A stretch of 9,727 nt of DNA. Source: an uncultured Alphaproteobacteria bacterium (lineage in GTDB: Bacteria > Pseudomonadota > Alphaproteobacteria > RF32 > CAG-239). The stretch is taken from contig CALXTH010000134.1 in NCBI GenBank assembly GCA_944391365.1, forward strand, positions 1-9,727, read 5' to 3'. The notes under the pieces were generated by a model, which was not told where the DNA came from, made no database searches, and saw nothing but the letters and a program-made list of their open reading frames with translations. The translations under genes and the position numbers were made by a program. Shown piece by piece: positions 1 to 5,669 of the stretch (the first letter of the stretch is position 1; every line of letters starts with the position of its first letter).

Positions 1-2675
1 TTCGGAATACCGGGACGATTGCTCTCCGGGGGAACAATGCGGTCGGCATGGAAACCGTTAACGGGACGGCGGAAAATACCGGAAAAATCAATATCAGCGG
101 CTCCGGGTCAAAGGGTATGTCGGCAACCGGAAACAGTGGTGAAGCCACCAACAGCGGGAGCATTGATGTTTCCGTGGCGGATGGCTTTGCGATGTATGCC
201 GACGGGGGAACAATCATCAACAAAGGTGATATTAAAACAGCCGGCTCTTCTGCCATGTATGTTCAGAGCGGCGTGGCCAAGAACCAAGGTATCATAGAAA
301 ACTCCAACAACAGTTTTCATGCCATTCATGTCGAAAACGGAACGGCCGAGAACACCGGCTCGATTATTCTGGATGGTGAAGACGCCTCCGGTATTTACAG
401 CAAAGGCGGAACGGTTAATAACAAAGGCGGAACGATCACGATGTCCGGCAGCGGCAATACTTATGGTATTAACGGGGCGGACGGCTCAGATGTTACCATT
501 ACCAACTCCGGGAACATCAGTGTGGCCAGCGGTGTGGGGATTGCCAACAATAGCGGTTCGGTGACCAATGAGCAAAAAGGCACCATTATAGTCAACGGAA
601 TTGGTATTACGACGGTTTCCGGCAGCGTTGACAACAAAGGAAAAATCTCGGCTTCGGACGATGACGCCATCGGTATGCAGTCTACCGGCGGCGGCGGACT
701 GACCAATGACGGCAGCATTACGGTTGACGGTTCTGGTTCAAGAGGTATGTCCGCGACCGGGGGTGGAACGATTGACAACAATAAAACAATGTCAGTCAGC
801 GGGTCTTTGAGTGTTGGTATTTTCAGCGATGGCGGAACCGTTACAAATGGGCAAGGTGCTATTCTGAGTGTCAGTGGGACAGATGCTATCGGTATTCAGG
901 TTATTAACGGGGGATCTGCAATTAATAAGGGCGAACTTACAGTTCTCGGAAAATACGGTATGTATGCCAATAACAGTAAGATAACCAACACGGGAACAAT
1001 TACTTTAGAGAACGGCGACTATGCCATGTATGCAATAAATGGCTCTGAAGCCCTCAATGATCAGGGAACAATTTGGACTGGTGGTGATGATAATAAATGG
1101 TGTTATGCAGATGCGTCTTCTTCCTGTACAAATAACGGTCAAGTAAACCCTGAAGTAACTACTCGAACCATGAGCCTGTTCAGCGCCGGACGGATACTGA
1201 TTGGTCCGCAAGGAAACTTTACCTCGGCCGAAATTAAAGGCAATGTAGGGATTAATGCAACCATGATTGAGGGTAGCGAGGCCGTATTCAAAAACGCATT
1301 TACGGCTGCGAAAATTGACGACCTGAATGTTTACGGAACGGCATGGTTTGATGATGTTACTCTGGTGGAAAGCGAGGATGAAGTCACGTTTTCCGAGGCC
1401 GAGGATGAACAGAGTTCTGACACAGAAGAAAGCAATGATTCTGCGGCTTCCAGAACAACAAAAGTCCGAACTCTTGCGGCGGCAGCTGCTGCGGTTCCGG
1501 CCGAGAGTGAAACGGTTGATACTTCTACTGATACGTCTGATGAAGACAGCAGCAACGGCGGTTTTGACAAAGATGACTACAAAAACTATGACATTATTGT
1601 CAAAAAAGGCCGTCTGAACAGAATTCTGTCCGGCAATGTCGGCATTGAAGACCGCAGTGTGTTGGACAAGATTGATGATGCTTATGAAGCCGGTGCGGAC
1701 TCCCAGATCTTTGATGTGTTGAAATCAGCCTACACTAATGATGAACTGGCGACCGCCATCAAAAAAGAGCTCGGGCTTGATTTCTTTGCCAATTTTGCCA
1801 AGCAGAATCTGGATGTGATTAAGAGTGCCGACCGGCAGATTAATACCTCTTTGTTCAACAACCAGAGTGACAAGGAGATCCGCTTCACAACCGGGTATGA
1901 CTTTATGTCCCGCCGGCAGAAAGCAACGGCTTATCAGACAGATTATGAAGATCAGGCGCACTCCATCTTTGGTATGCTGGACAAGAAGTTTAATGAACAT
2001 TTCCGTTATGGTATCGGTGTCTTGATGTCTAATTACACCAGTGATTATGATGACGACACATCGTCACGTGATGAGCTCATGATTCAGATGTTGCTGCCGT
2101 TGAGTTTCCAGTTTGACAGCACCAAGCTGATTTCCATTCCCCGTTTTGGTATGGGCTTTGGCGATTATACCCGTCGTACCCAATCCGGAACTTATGAGGC
2201 GGACACGACCAACTATTATTACGGCATTACCAATGAGCTGCGTCATACGATTGATATGGGCTGGTTTGGTCTGGAGCCGACGTTGGAGTTCAATGTTTTG
2301 GGCATGCATCAGGATAAAATCAAAGAAAACGGCGCTCTTGAAGTTGATGCCAGCGACAGTTTGTCGATTGAAGCCGGAGCCGGTTTATATGCTTCAAAGC
2401 TGTTTGAATTCGGTGACGGGCACAATCTCAAGCTGCGCGCCGGCGGTACCATTTATCACGAGCTGGCTGATCCCTACAAGGCTCAAAGCGCCCGCTTGCG
2501 TGATGCCGGCATCAATTATCACATCAACTCTTATGATGCCGACCGGACCAGAGGTGTCCTCTCGCTGCGCGCGGATTATAATTATCGCAAATTCAATTTC
2601 TACAGCGAGATTAACAAATATCTTGAGACCGATGACGCTTATGCCATCAATGCCGGTATGGGTTACAAATTCTAG
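1..2675 (+). CDS. Autotransporter adhesin-like protein, 3' part (5' end outside window)
   Basis: This is a type V secretion protein whose barrel in the outer membrane exports its own passenger. The reading frame starts at position 3 and is already inside a passenger repeat, so the ATG at 48 is internal and the gene begins upstream. About 16 solenoid repeats (Asn-x-Gly start, x-Ile-x-Val, Gly-Met/Ile) run to about 1080. A short stem region follows (about 1150-1370), then an acidic Ser/Glu/Asp linker with a run of seven Ala (about 1366-1562). A mostly helical segment that may thread the barrel lies at about 1563-1860. The last roughly 268 residues (from about 1870) form alternating amphipathic strands ending Tyr-Lys-Phe, the terminal aromatic residue that BAM (the outer-membrane assembly machine) recognises. 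The stop is TAG at 2673-2675. The passenger's target is unknown; adhesion is the usual role of this family. No signal peptide can be seen because the start is missing. Confidence 0.9.
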   Translation, partial: RNTGTIALRGNNAVGMETVNGTAENTGKINISGSGSKGMSATGNSGEATNSGSIDVSVADGFAMYADGGTIINKGDIKTAGSSAMYVQSGVAKNQGIIENSNNSFHAIHVENGTAENTGSIILDGEDASGIYSKGGTVNNKGGTITMSGSGNTYGINGADGSDVTITNSGNISVASGVGIANNSGSVTNEQKGTIIVNGIGITTVSGSVDNKGKISASDDDAIGMQSTGGGGLTNDGSITVDGSGSRGMSATGGGTIDNNKTMSVSGSLSVGIFSDGGTVTNGQGAILSVSGTDAIGIQVINGGSAINKGELTVLGKYGMYANNSKITNTGTITLENGDYAMYAINGSEALNDQGTIWTGGDDNKWCYADASSSCTNNGQVNPEVTTRTMSLFSAGRILIGPQGNFTSAEIKGNVGINATMIEGSEAVFKNAFTAAKIDDLNVYGTAWFDDVTLVESEDEVTFSEAEDEQSSDTEESNDSAASRTTKVRTLAAAAAAVPAESETVDTSTDTSDEDSSNGGFDKDDYKNYDIIVKKGRLNRILSGNVGIEDRSVLDKIDDAYEAGADSQIFDVLKSAYTNDELATAIKKELGLDFFANFAKQNLDVIKSADRQINTSLFNNQSDKEIRFTTGYDFMSRRQKATAYQTDYEDQAHSIFGMLDKKFNEHFRYGIGVLMSNYTSDYDDDTSSRDELMIQMLLPLSFQFDSTKLISIPRFGMGFGDYTRRTQSGTYEADTTNYYYGITNELRHTIDMGWFGLEPTLEFNVLGMHQDKIKENGALEVDASDSLSIEAGAGLYASKLFEFGDGHNLKLRAGGTIYHELADPYKAQSARLRDAGINYHINSYDADRTRGVLSLRADYNYRKFNFYSEINKYLETDDAYAINAGMGYKF
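6..1080 (+). repeat. Passenger beta-solenoid repeats, about 16 units of 20-26 residues
   Basis: Each unit begins with Asn-Thr/Lys/Ser-Gly, continues with a hydrophobic/polar strand (for example GSITV, GTITL), then a Gly-rich turn with Gly-Met or Gly-Ile, and ends in Gly-Gly-Thr-x-x before the next Asn. The units are degenerate at DNA level, but some keep near-identical words: GMSATG is encoded both at about 114-131 and at about 744-761. Such repeats are expected to stack as rungs of a beta-helix, and copy number in this class often changes by recombination. The unit boundaries are read by eye. Confidence 0.8.
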
Positions 2676-2687
2676 CCACAAGCTGGC

Positions 2688-2766
2688 GCGACCTGAGGCA
2701 GGTTGATCCCATCGGTTTGCTGTGGGTTGATAGGGGTAAAGGAGGCGCGATGCTTAGATTGTGCCG
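2688..2766. repeat. Dispersed repeat, copy A (3' untranslated region of the autotransporter gene)
   Basis: This stretch aligns without gaps to 4205-4283 at a constant offset of 1517. The first 30 positions differ at one base, and after that islands such as GATAGGGG and TTGTGCCG match. It opens with CGACCTG-AGG-CAGGTTG, a hairpin that keeps its pairing through one G-U. Read on the minus strand it gives TDGINLPQVA, matching TDGIDLPQVA encoded by copy B. That minus frame stops at 2672-2674, overlapping the autotransporter stop region. Copy A lies between the autotransporter stop codon and its terminator, so it would be transcribed as untranslated RNA. It could be a mobile palindromic element or the remnant of a Cys-rich gene. 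Confidence 0.75.
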
Positions 2767-2776
2767 ATGGAGAGAT

Positions 2777-2804
2777 AAAGGCTCGGTGTTTGCCGAGCCT
2801 TTTT
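2777..2804 (+). terminator. Intrinsic terminator of the autotransporter gene
   Basis: There is a perfect 10-bp stem, AAAGGCTCGG (2777-2786) with CCGAGCCTTT (2793-2802), a 6-nt loop TGTTTG, and a T-run at 2800-2804 followed by GTTTCT. On the opposite strand the same hairpin is followed by ATCTCTCC, a weak U-tail, so it may also help stop the convergent Cys-rich gene that ends at 2815. Confidence 0.88.
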
Positions 2805-2814
2805 GTTTCTACTG

Positions 2815-4575
2815 TTAGTAGAAAATACAACGAACATGGTATTCTCCACTGCTGCCGCTGCCATTAACATAGCCATAAGACATATCCATATAATAGTAGC
2901 AACCAACACCAAAGATACATTCTGCAATATCAGATGACCAATGAGCCTCTTCTGGTATTTTTTTCCCATTATTTGTCGATAATAAGTTGTTCAGTGAGGA
3001 TTTGTTATTATATATGGTCATAAGTTGATTTTTTGATGGTAGTCGCCATTTTGGACTGTCACAGGAAGTGTAATTCCGACAGCTGCTATCAGCAGTATTC
3101 CACCCCATTTTTCCTAAATCTTTCATCGCGACATAGAAGTTCATGTCCGGAGCCTTGACCGCCACGACTTCGCCGTTGCAATAATACAAATTTCCTTGCG
3201 CGCCATTTAAGGCTTTTTTGCAACTTCCGTTTGTCCATGTATAACCGCTTGAACATTTACACTGAGTATATTTGCCACCGCAGGCGGAGCCTGCGCCACC
3301 GGCGTAGCCGGTCCCCGTGCAGGTATATTTGTAACTGCTGGAGCATTCTTCCACACACGAGCCGCCGCTCCATTTATACCCGCTCTTGCAATTACATTTG
3401 TCATACTTTCCGCCGCAGCTGGAGGATGGTTTGGTCTGGTTAGTACCGGTACAGGTATATTTGAATGAACTTCCGCATTGCACACACCCCGAGCTGGCGC
3501 TCCAGGTATAACCGCTGGCACAGTTGCAGGTCTGATATTTATTCCCGCAACTTGTCCCCGTTCCGCCGGCATACCCCGTCCCTGTGCAGGTATATTTGAA
3601 GTTGGTTTTGCAGACACAGCTTTGCATCTGGGCATTAAACTCGTAGTTCGTCGGGCAGGTGCATTTTGTGTAATATGTTCCGCTGTCATCAGAGCAGACA
3701 TTCCCGCTGCCCGTGGCGCTCCCGCAGCTGATGTAAGCCCCGGTGTTGCTCGAATTAGTATTGCACTTCGTCTTGTACTTGGCGCCCGAACAGCTCTGAC
3801 AGGTCTCCGTTATCACATGCCCGGCCGGGATTGTCCCGTCACTATAAGGATAAGCTGAGCACAAAGAGCAGCATTCCTTATATTTGCCATCACAACTGGC
3901 ACCTTTGCCGGCCTCATCCGCCCCGGAACAGGTCTGGTTATATTCCGGCTTGCACACACAACCGGCATGATAGGAGGAATCATAAAGGCAGGGTGTGCCC
4001 GGTGTCGCGGTCTCCCCGCAGTCCTCATTGGTATAGCCCTCCTTTTTGCATTTTTCTTCATTATCGACTTCCCAATTATCTTCATCTCCATCCCCGCCGG
4101 ATGAGCCATCCGGAGTTCCGCCGGAACTCCCGTCCGGCGTATTCGCCCCGGTGTAAAATTCATTCTCCCGACAATGCCCCGCGTCGGTAATAAAGCACAC
4201 GCTCGCGACCTGAGGCAGGTCGATCCCATCGGTTAGCGGCAGAGGGATAGGGGCATGAAGTGCACTGCGTGCGTCTTGTGCCGGGATTGGGAAGCTTCTA
4301 CTCACCCTAACCCTCTCTATCAAGAGAGGGAATACTGGGGACAAGCCACAGCGTTCCTTCCCTTGATAGGGAAGGACAGGATGAGTAGATTGGATTGCCG
4401 CGTCGGACAATGTCCTCCTCGCAATGACCATGGAAGAGTTTTCTTTCACACCCTCCCCAACCCTCCCTAATTCTTCAGGGAGGGTGTATAATGCTTCCTT
4501 ATTTATATGATTTCCGTAAGATACACCTGAAATCAGGGACAGACTCGTCCCTAAGAGTAAAAATTTAATTTTCAT
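2815..4575 (-). CDS. Secreted Cys-rich repeat protein with C-terminal DUF1566-like domain
   Basis: 586 residues, function unknown. The start chosen is ATG 4575-4573: GGAG lies 7 nt upstream, and a TTG six bases earlier would sit only 1 nt from it. Residues 1-21 form a signal peptide (Lys at 2 and 4, hydrophobic core, SYG end), so export is expected. Residues 30-124 are encoded by palindromic repeat elements. A Gly/Ser/Asp linker follows (about 143-170), then a Cys module beginning CKKEGYT, further Cys-rich sequence, and three 44-45 residue Cys repeats (about 320-457). The last 130 residues contain WRLPSKNQL and later AHWSS, the pattern of the DUF1566/Fibrobacter-type surface domains. It is convergent with the autotransporter gene and paralogous to the gene ending at 8363. 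The C-terminal domain DNA is much more AT-rich (about 35% GC at 2881-2940) than the Cys repeats (about 57% at 3541-3600), suggesting mosaic assembly. The disulphide-rich fold and surface location are inferred. Confidence 0.85.
   Translation of the reverse strand: MKIKFLLLGTSLSLISGVSYGNHINKEALYTLPEELGRVGEGVKENSSMVIARRTLSDAAIQSTHPVLPYQGKERCGLSPVFPLLIERVRVSRSFPIPAQDARSALHAPIPLPLTDGIDLPQVASVCFITDAGHCRENEFYTGANTPDGSSGGTPDGSSGGDGDEDNWEVDNEEKCKKEGYTNEDCGETATPGTPCLYDSSYHAGCVCKPEYNQTCSGADEAGKGASCDGKYKECCSLCSAYPYSDGTIPAGHVITETCQSCSGAKYKTKCNTNSSNTGAYISCGSATGSGNVCSDDSGTYYTKCTCPTNYEFNAQMQSCVCKTNFKYTCTGTGYAGGTGTSCGNKYQTCNCASGYTWSASSGCVQCGSSFKYTCTGTNQTKPSSSCGGKYDKCNCKSGYKWSGGSCVEECSSSYKYTCTGTGYAGGAGSACGGKYTQCKCSSGYTWTNGSCKKALNGAQGNLYYCNGEVVAVKAPDMNFYVAMKDLGKMGWNTADSSCRNYTSCDSPKWRLPSKNQLMTIYNNKSSLNNLLSTNNGKKIPEEAHWSSDIAECIFGVGCYYYMDMSYGYVNGSGSSGEYHVRCIFY
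3205..3617 (-). repeat. Three tandem 44-45 codon Cys repeats
   Basis: The repeats follow the pattern [FY]KYTCTGT...SCGGKY..C.C.SGY.W..G.C. On the plus strand the shared word CAGGTATATTT recurs at 3320, 3452 and 3587, spacings of 132 and 135 bp. The first and third copies also share the GYAGG words. Each copy carries six to seven Cys, which would fit small disulphide-linked domains in tandem. The high DNA similarity makes copy-number change by recombination plausible. Confidence 0.85.
4205..4283. repeat. Dispersed repeat, copy B (inside coding sequence)
   Basis: This is the partner of copy A at 2688-2766. It begins with the hairpin CGACCTG-AGG-CAGGTCG (4206-4222, perfect 7-bp arms). Here it is translated on the minus strand as part of the Cys-rich protein (about residues 98-124) and includes TDGIDLPQVA. 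Comparing the peptide with the minus-strand reading of copy A gives an ungapped match over about 28 residues: Ala-Gln, a Pro-Ile pair, TDGI and LPQVA align. Confidence 0.78.
4297..4389. repeat. Branched palindromic element inside coding sequence
   Basis: An outer stem pairs 4297-4308 (TCTACTCACCCT) with 4378-4389 (AGGATGAGTAGA), 11 of 12 positions. Inside are two perfect hairpins: CCCTCTCT-ATCA-AGAGAGGG (4311-4330) and TCCTTCCCT-TGAT-AGGGAAGGA (4355-4376). The whole can fold as a three-way junction on either strand. It is read through as about 31 codons of the Cys-rich protein without a stop. Such a compact, self-complementary unit suggests a dispersed miniature element rather than an ordinary coding sequence. 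Confidence 0.8.
4391..4428. repeat. Small palindromic element next to the branched one
   Basis: ATTGC (4394-4398) pairs with GCAAT (4421-4425) around a central palindrome GGACA-A-TGTCC (4405-4415). In the minus reading it starts CATTGCGAGGAGG and ends GGCAATCC, the general shape of short dispersed repeats found in many bacterial genomes. It encodes about 12 residues of the Cys-rich protein (VIARR and following). Confidence 0.55.
4448..4487. repeat. Palindromic element with alternative pairings, inside coding sequence
   Basis: ACACCCTCCC (4448-4457) pairs perfectly with GGGAGGGTGT (4478-4487) across 20 nt. An internal CCCTCCCT (4461-4468) can instead pair with AGGGAGGG (4477-4484), so one right arm has two possible left arms. 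It encodes about residues 30-43 of the Cys-rich protein (TLPEELGRVGEG), directly after the signal peptide region. Confidence 0.72.
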
Positions 4576-4582
4576 AACCAAG

Positions 4583-4586
4583 CTCC
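4583..4586 (-). promoter_or_regulatory. Ribosome binding site that decides the start of the Cys-rich gene
   Basis: GGAG on the minus strand lies 7 nt before ATG 4575. A TTG codon at 4581 would leave 1 nt spacing, so ATG is the better start and the signal peptide begins Met-Lys-Ile-Lys. Confidence 0.7.
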
Positions 4587-4587
4587 A

Positions 4588-4635
4588 TTGTTTTGTTAAA
4601 ACAACACCGCTTTAGCTATGAAAACTAAGGCGGTG
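4588..4635 (-). promoter_or_regulatory. Hairpin plus U-rich palindrome in the leader of the Cys-rich gene
   Basis: On the minus strand CACCGCCTTAG pairs with CTAAAGCGGTG (4605-4635, 11 positions including one G-U, 9-nt loop). It is followed at once by TTGTTTT-AAC-AAAACAA (4588-4604), a 7-bp inverted repeat that ends just before the ribosome binding site. A GC-containing stem with a U-rich tail resembles an intrinsic terminator placed in a leader, so attenuation is possible. The structure is seen; the regulation is inferred. Confidence 0.5.
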
Positions 4636-4898
4636 AGGAGCTCAAAACTGCTTGTTTAACAGTCGCTGTTATTCGTCATATCGCGAACCCCGAAGGCAGT
4701 AACCCGAAGGTTAAAGGCAATATCCTTATTTACCAGCTCTCCACACCATAGTGGATATTTTAAACAAGGGTGCTTTGAGACACCACAGCCGGTTTTCCCA
4801 ACTGCATTTTCAGAATACCACGAGAAAGGAGCTTTTGCAAGCGCTTTTTCATGTAATCACGAATTTTAGAGTTGCAAGGTATGGAAATTTAAATTATT
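4636..4898. other. Gene-free region upstream of the Cys-rich gene
   Basis: I see no convincing gene here. On the minus strand TAACC-UUCG-GGTTA (4700-4713) is a 5-bp stem with a stable C(UUCG)G tetraloop. A second C-UUCG-G motif at 4690-4695 has only a 2-bp stem. The word CCCGAAGG is repeated at 4689-4696 and 4703-4710. A minus-strand frame through 4659-4745 is open for nearly 30 codons (ending MTNNSDC, stop 4656-4658) but has no start codon or ribosome binding site at its beginning; it may be a degenerate or dispersed piece. The promoter of the Cys-rich gene should lie here, but no clear -35/-10 pair stands out. On the plus strand a 62-codon frame (4751-4939) runs through the terminator and is not believed. 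Confidence 0.45.
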
Positions 4899-4930
4899 GG
4901 AGACGAATAAATTCGTCTCCTTATTTTTTT
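4899..4930. terminator. Hairpin terminator downstream of the histidine phosphatase gene
   Basis: GGAGACGAAT (4899-4908) and ATTCGTCTCC (4911-4920) are perfectly complementary, best drawn as 9 bp with a TAAA loop. On the plus strand it is followed by TTATTTTTTT. On the minus strand, where the phosphatase gene ends 25 bp away, the tail is AATAATTTAAATTT. The better tail is on the plus strand, although no plus-strand gene is seen just upstream, so it is probably bidirectional. Confidence 0.65.
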
Positions 4931-4944
4931 GAAAAATAAATTTT

Positions 4945-5493
4945 TTAATATTCGAATACGAAGTATTCGCAATTGGCGAACTGGTGGCGGAGGCCGAAAA
5001 GATCCAGATACAGATTAAACATTAAGCCTCCGTGGCTGGCGACAACCGCCCTTTCCTCTTCATGTATTTTTTTGATATAGTCCAGCGCTTTATATGCCCG
5101 GTTTAACGTTTCCTGCACACTTTCGGCGTTAGGCAGTTTTGCATATTTGAAATTAGGATGGCTGATGTCGCGAATCACTTTGAAAATATCTTTATATTTT
5201 TCATGAGCTTCATCGCTCAACATTCCCTCGGCATCGCCAAAGTGGATTTCCTCTAGTCCGGCCAGGGGAATGACTTCCGCTTTTTTTGCCGAGGCCACGA
5301 TTTCAGCGGTTTCTTTTGCACGGCTCATTTTGCTGGAGTAAATTACCGAATAATCCAAATCGGCAAAAATATCCCGCAGTTTTTCCGCCTGTTCCCGTCC
5401 GTGGGCATTCAGCGGCATATCTATCCCGGCACCTTGCACAATATTTTTTACATTTCCATCGGTTTCTCCGTGTCTGAACATATAAAACAGCAT
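4945..5493 (-). CDS. Histidine phosphatase family protein (branch 1, phosphoglycerate-mutase-like)
   Basis: 182 residues, a usual length for small cytoplasmic members such as the GpmB/CobC/PhoE-like phosphatases. Arg7-His8-Gly9 in FRHGET is the catalytic motif in which His8 is phosphorylated. Arg58 in the SKMSRAKET stretch fits the phosphate-binding Arg of the family. Glu81/Glu82 in LEEIHFGDAEG are the likely proton donor region, and His154 in SHGG is the second catalytic His. There is no signal peptide. The start ATG 5491-5493 has AGGA about 8-9 nt upstream. The gene is transcribed divergently from adhE and ends at its own hairpin, so it is probably monocistronic. The substrate cannot be read from the sequence; a true glycolytic mutase is unlikely because the protein is too short. 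Confidence 0.88.
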   Translation of the reverse strand: MLFYMFRHGETDGNVKNIVQGAGIDMPLNAHGREQAEKLRDIFADLDYSVIYSSKMSRAKETAEIVASAKKAEVIPLAGLEEIHFGDAEGMLSDEAHEKYKDIFKVIRDISHPNFKYAKLPNAESVQETLNRAYKALDYIKKIHEEERAVVASHGGLMFNLYLDLFGLRHQFANCEYFVFEY

Positions 5494-5573
5494 TTTCTTC
5501 TTCCTTTTATTTAACTCTTTTCTTTAATATACGGTTTTGGTTAAAAATTATTTATTACAATTTGAAATATTTG

Positions 5574-5601
5574 TTGACGGGATAACCCGGTATTTTAATA
5601 G
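5574..5601 (+). promoter_or_regulatory. Candidate adhE promoter
   Basis: TTGACG (5574-5579) is a good -35 match. After 16 bp TAATAG (5596-5601) is a poor -10 match. It lies 69 bp before the adhE start in a very AT-rich gap, where chance matches to -10 are frequent. Confidence 0.3.
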
Positions 5602-5617
5602 TTTCTTCATATATATC

Positions 5618-5632
5618 ACAATAATATATTGT
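5618..5632. promoter_or_regulatory. Short palindrome in the adhE leader, possible operator
   Basis: ACAATA-ATA-TATTGT is a perfect 6-bp inverted repeat. It lies 17 nt downstream of the candidate -10 and 37 nt before the ATG, a position where a repressor could act. It does not fit the known Rex or FNR consensus in the right orientation. The adhE ribosome binding site GGAG (5654-5657) follows, with a rather long 12-nt spacer to ATG 5670. Confidence 0.3.
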
Positions 5633-5669
5633 CGATAGAAGTTTATTTTTAACGGAGACATAAAATATT

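Noticed and set aside
48..50. ATG at 48 as start of the autotransporter
   Set aside because: The frame is open to position 3 and the codons before 48 already encode a passenger repeat (NTGTIAL), so the gene starts upstream of the window.
2146..2706. 186-codon plus-strand frame
   Set aside because: Overlaps the autotransporter barrel in another frame and has no recognisable features.
3207..3701. 164-codon minus-strand frame
   Set aside because: Out-of-frame shadow of the Cys repeats; its Pro/Ala repeats simply mirror the DNA repeat.
4297..4487. CRISPR array
   Set aside because: The palindromes differ from each other in sequence and spacing, there are no equal spacers, and no cas gene is present.
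4579..4581. TTG start of the first Cys-rich gene
   Set aside because: It would lie 1 nt from GGAG; ATG at 4575 has normal 7-nt spacing and begins a typical signal peptide.
4600..4760. tmRNA or other known housekeeping RNA
   Set aside because: Considered because of the stable hairpins and a CCACACCA end. The conserved tRNA-like T-arm, tag-coding start, SRP loop and RNase P core words are all missing.
4751..4939. 62-codon plus-strand frame
   Set aside because: It runs through the hairpin and T-run at 4899-4930, has no ribosome binding site, and its composition does not look coding.
5616..5636. Rex operator before adhE
   Set aside because: TCACAA and TTGT half-sites are present but in the reverse order to the TTGTGA-N6-TCACAA consensus.
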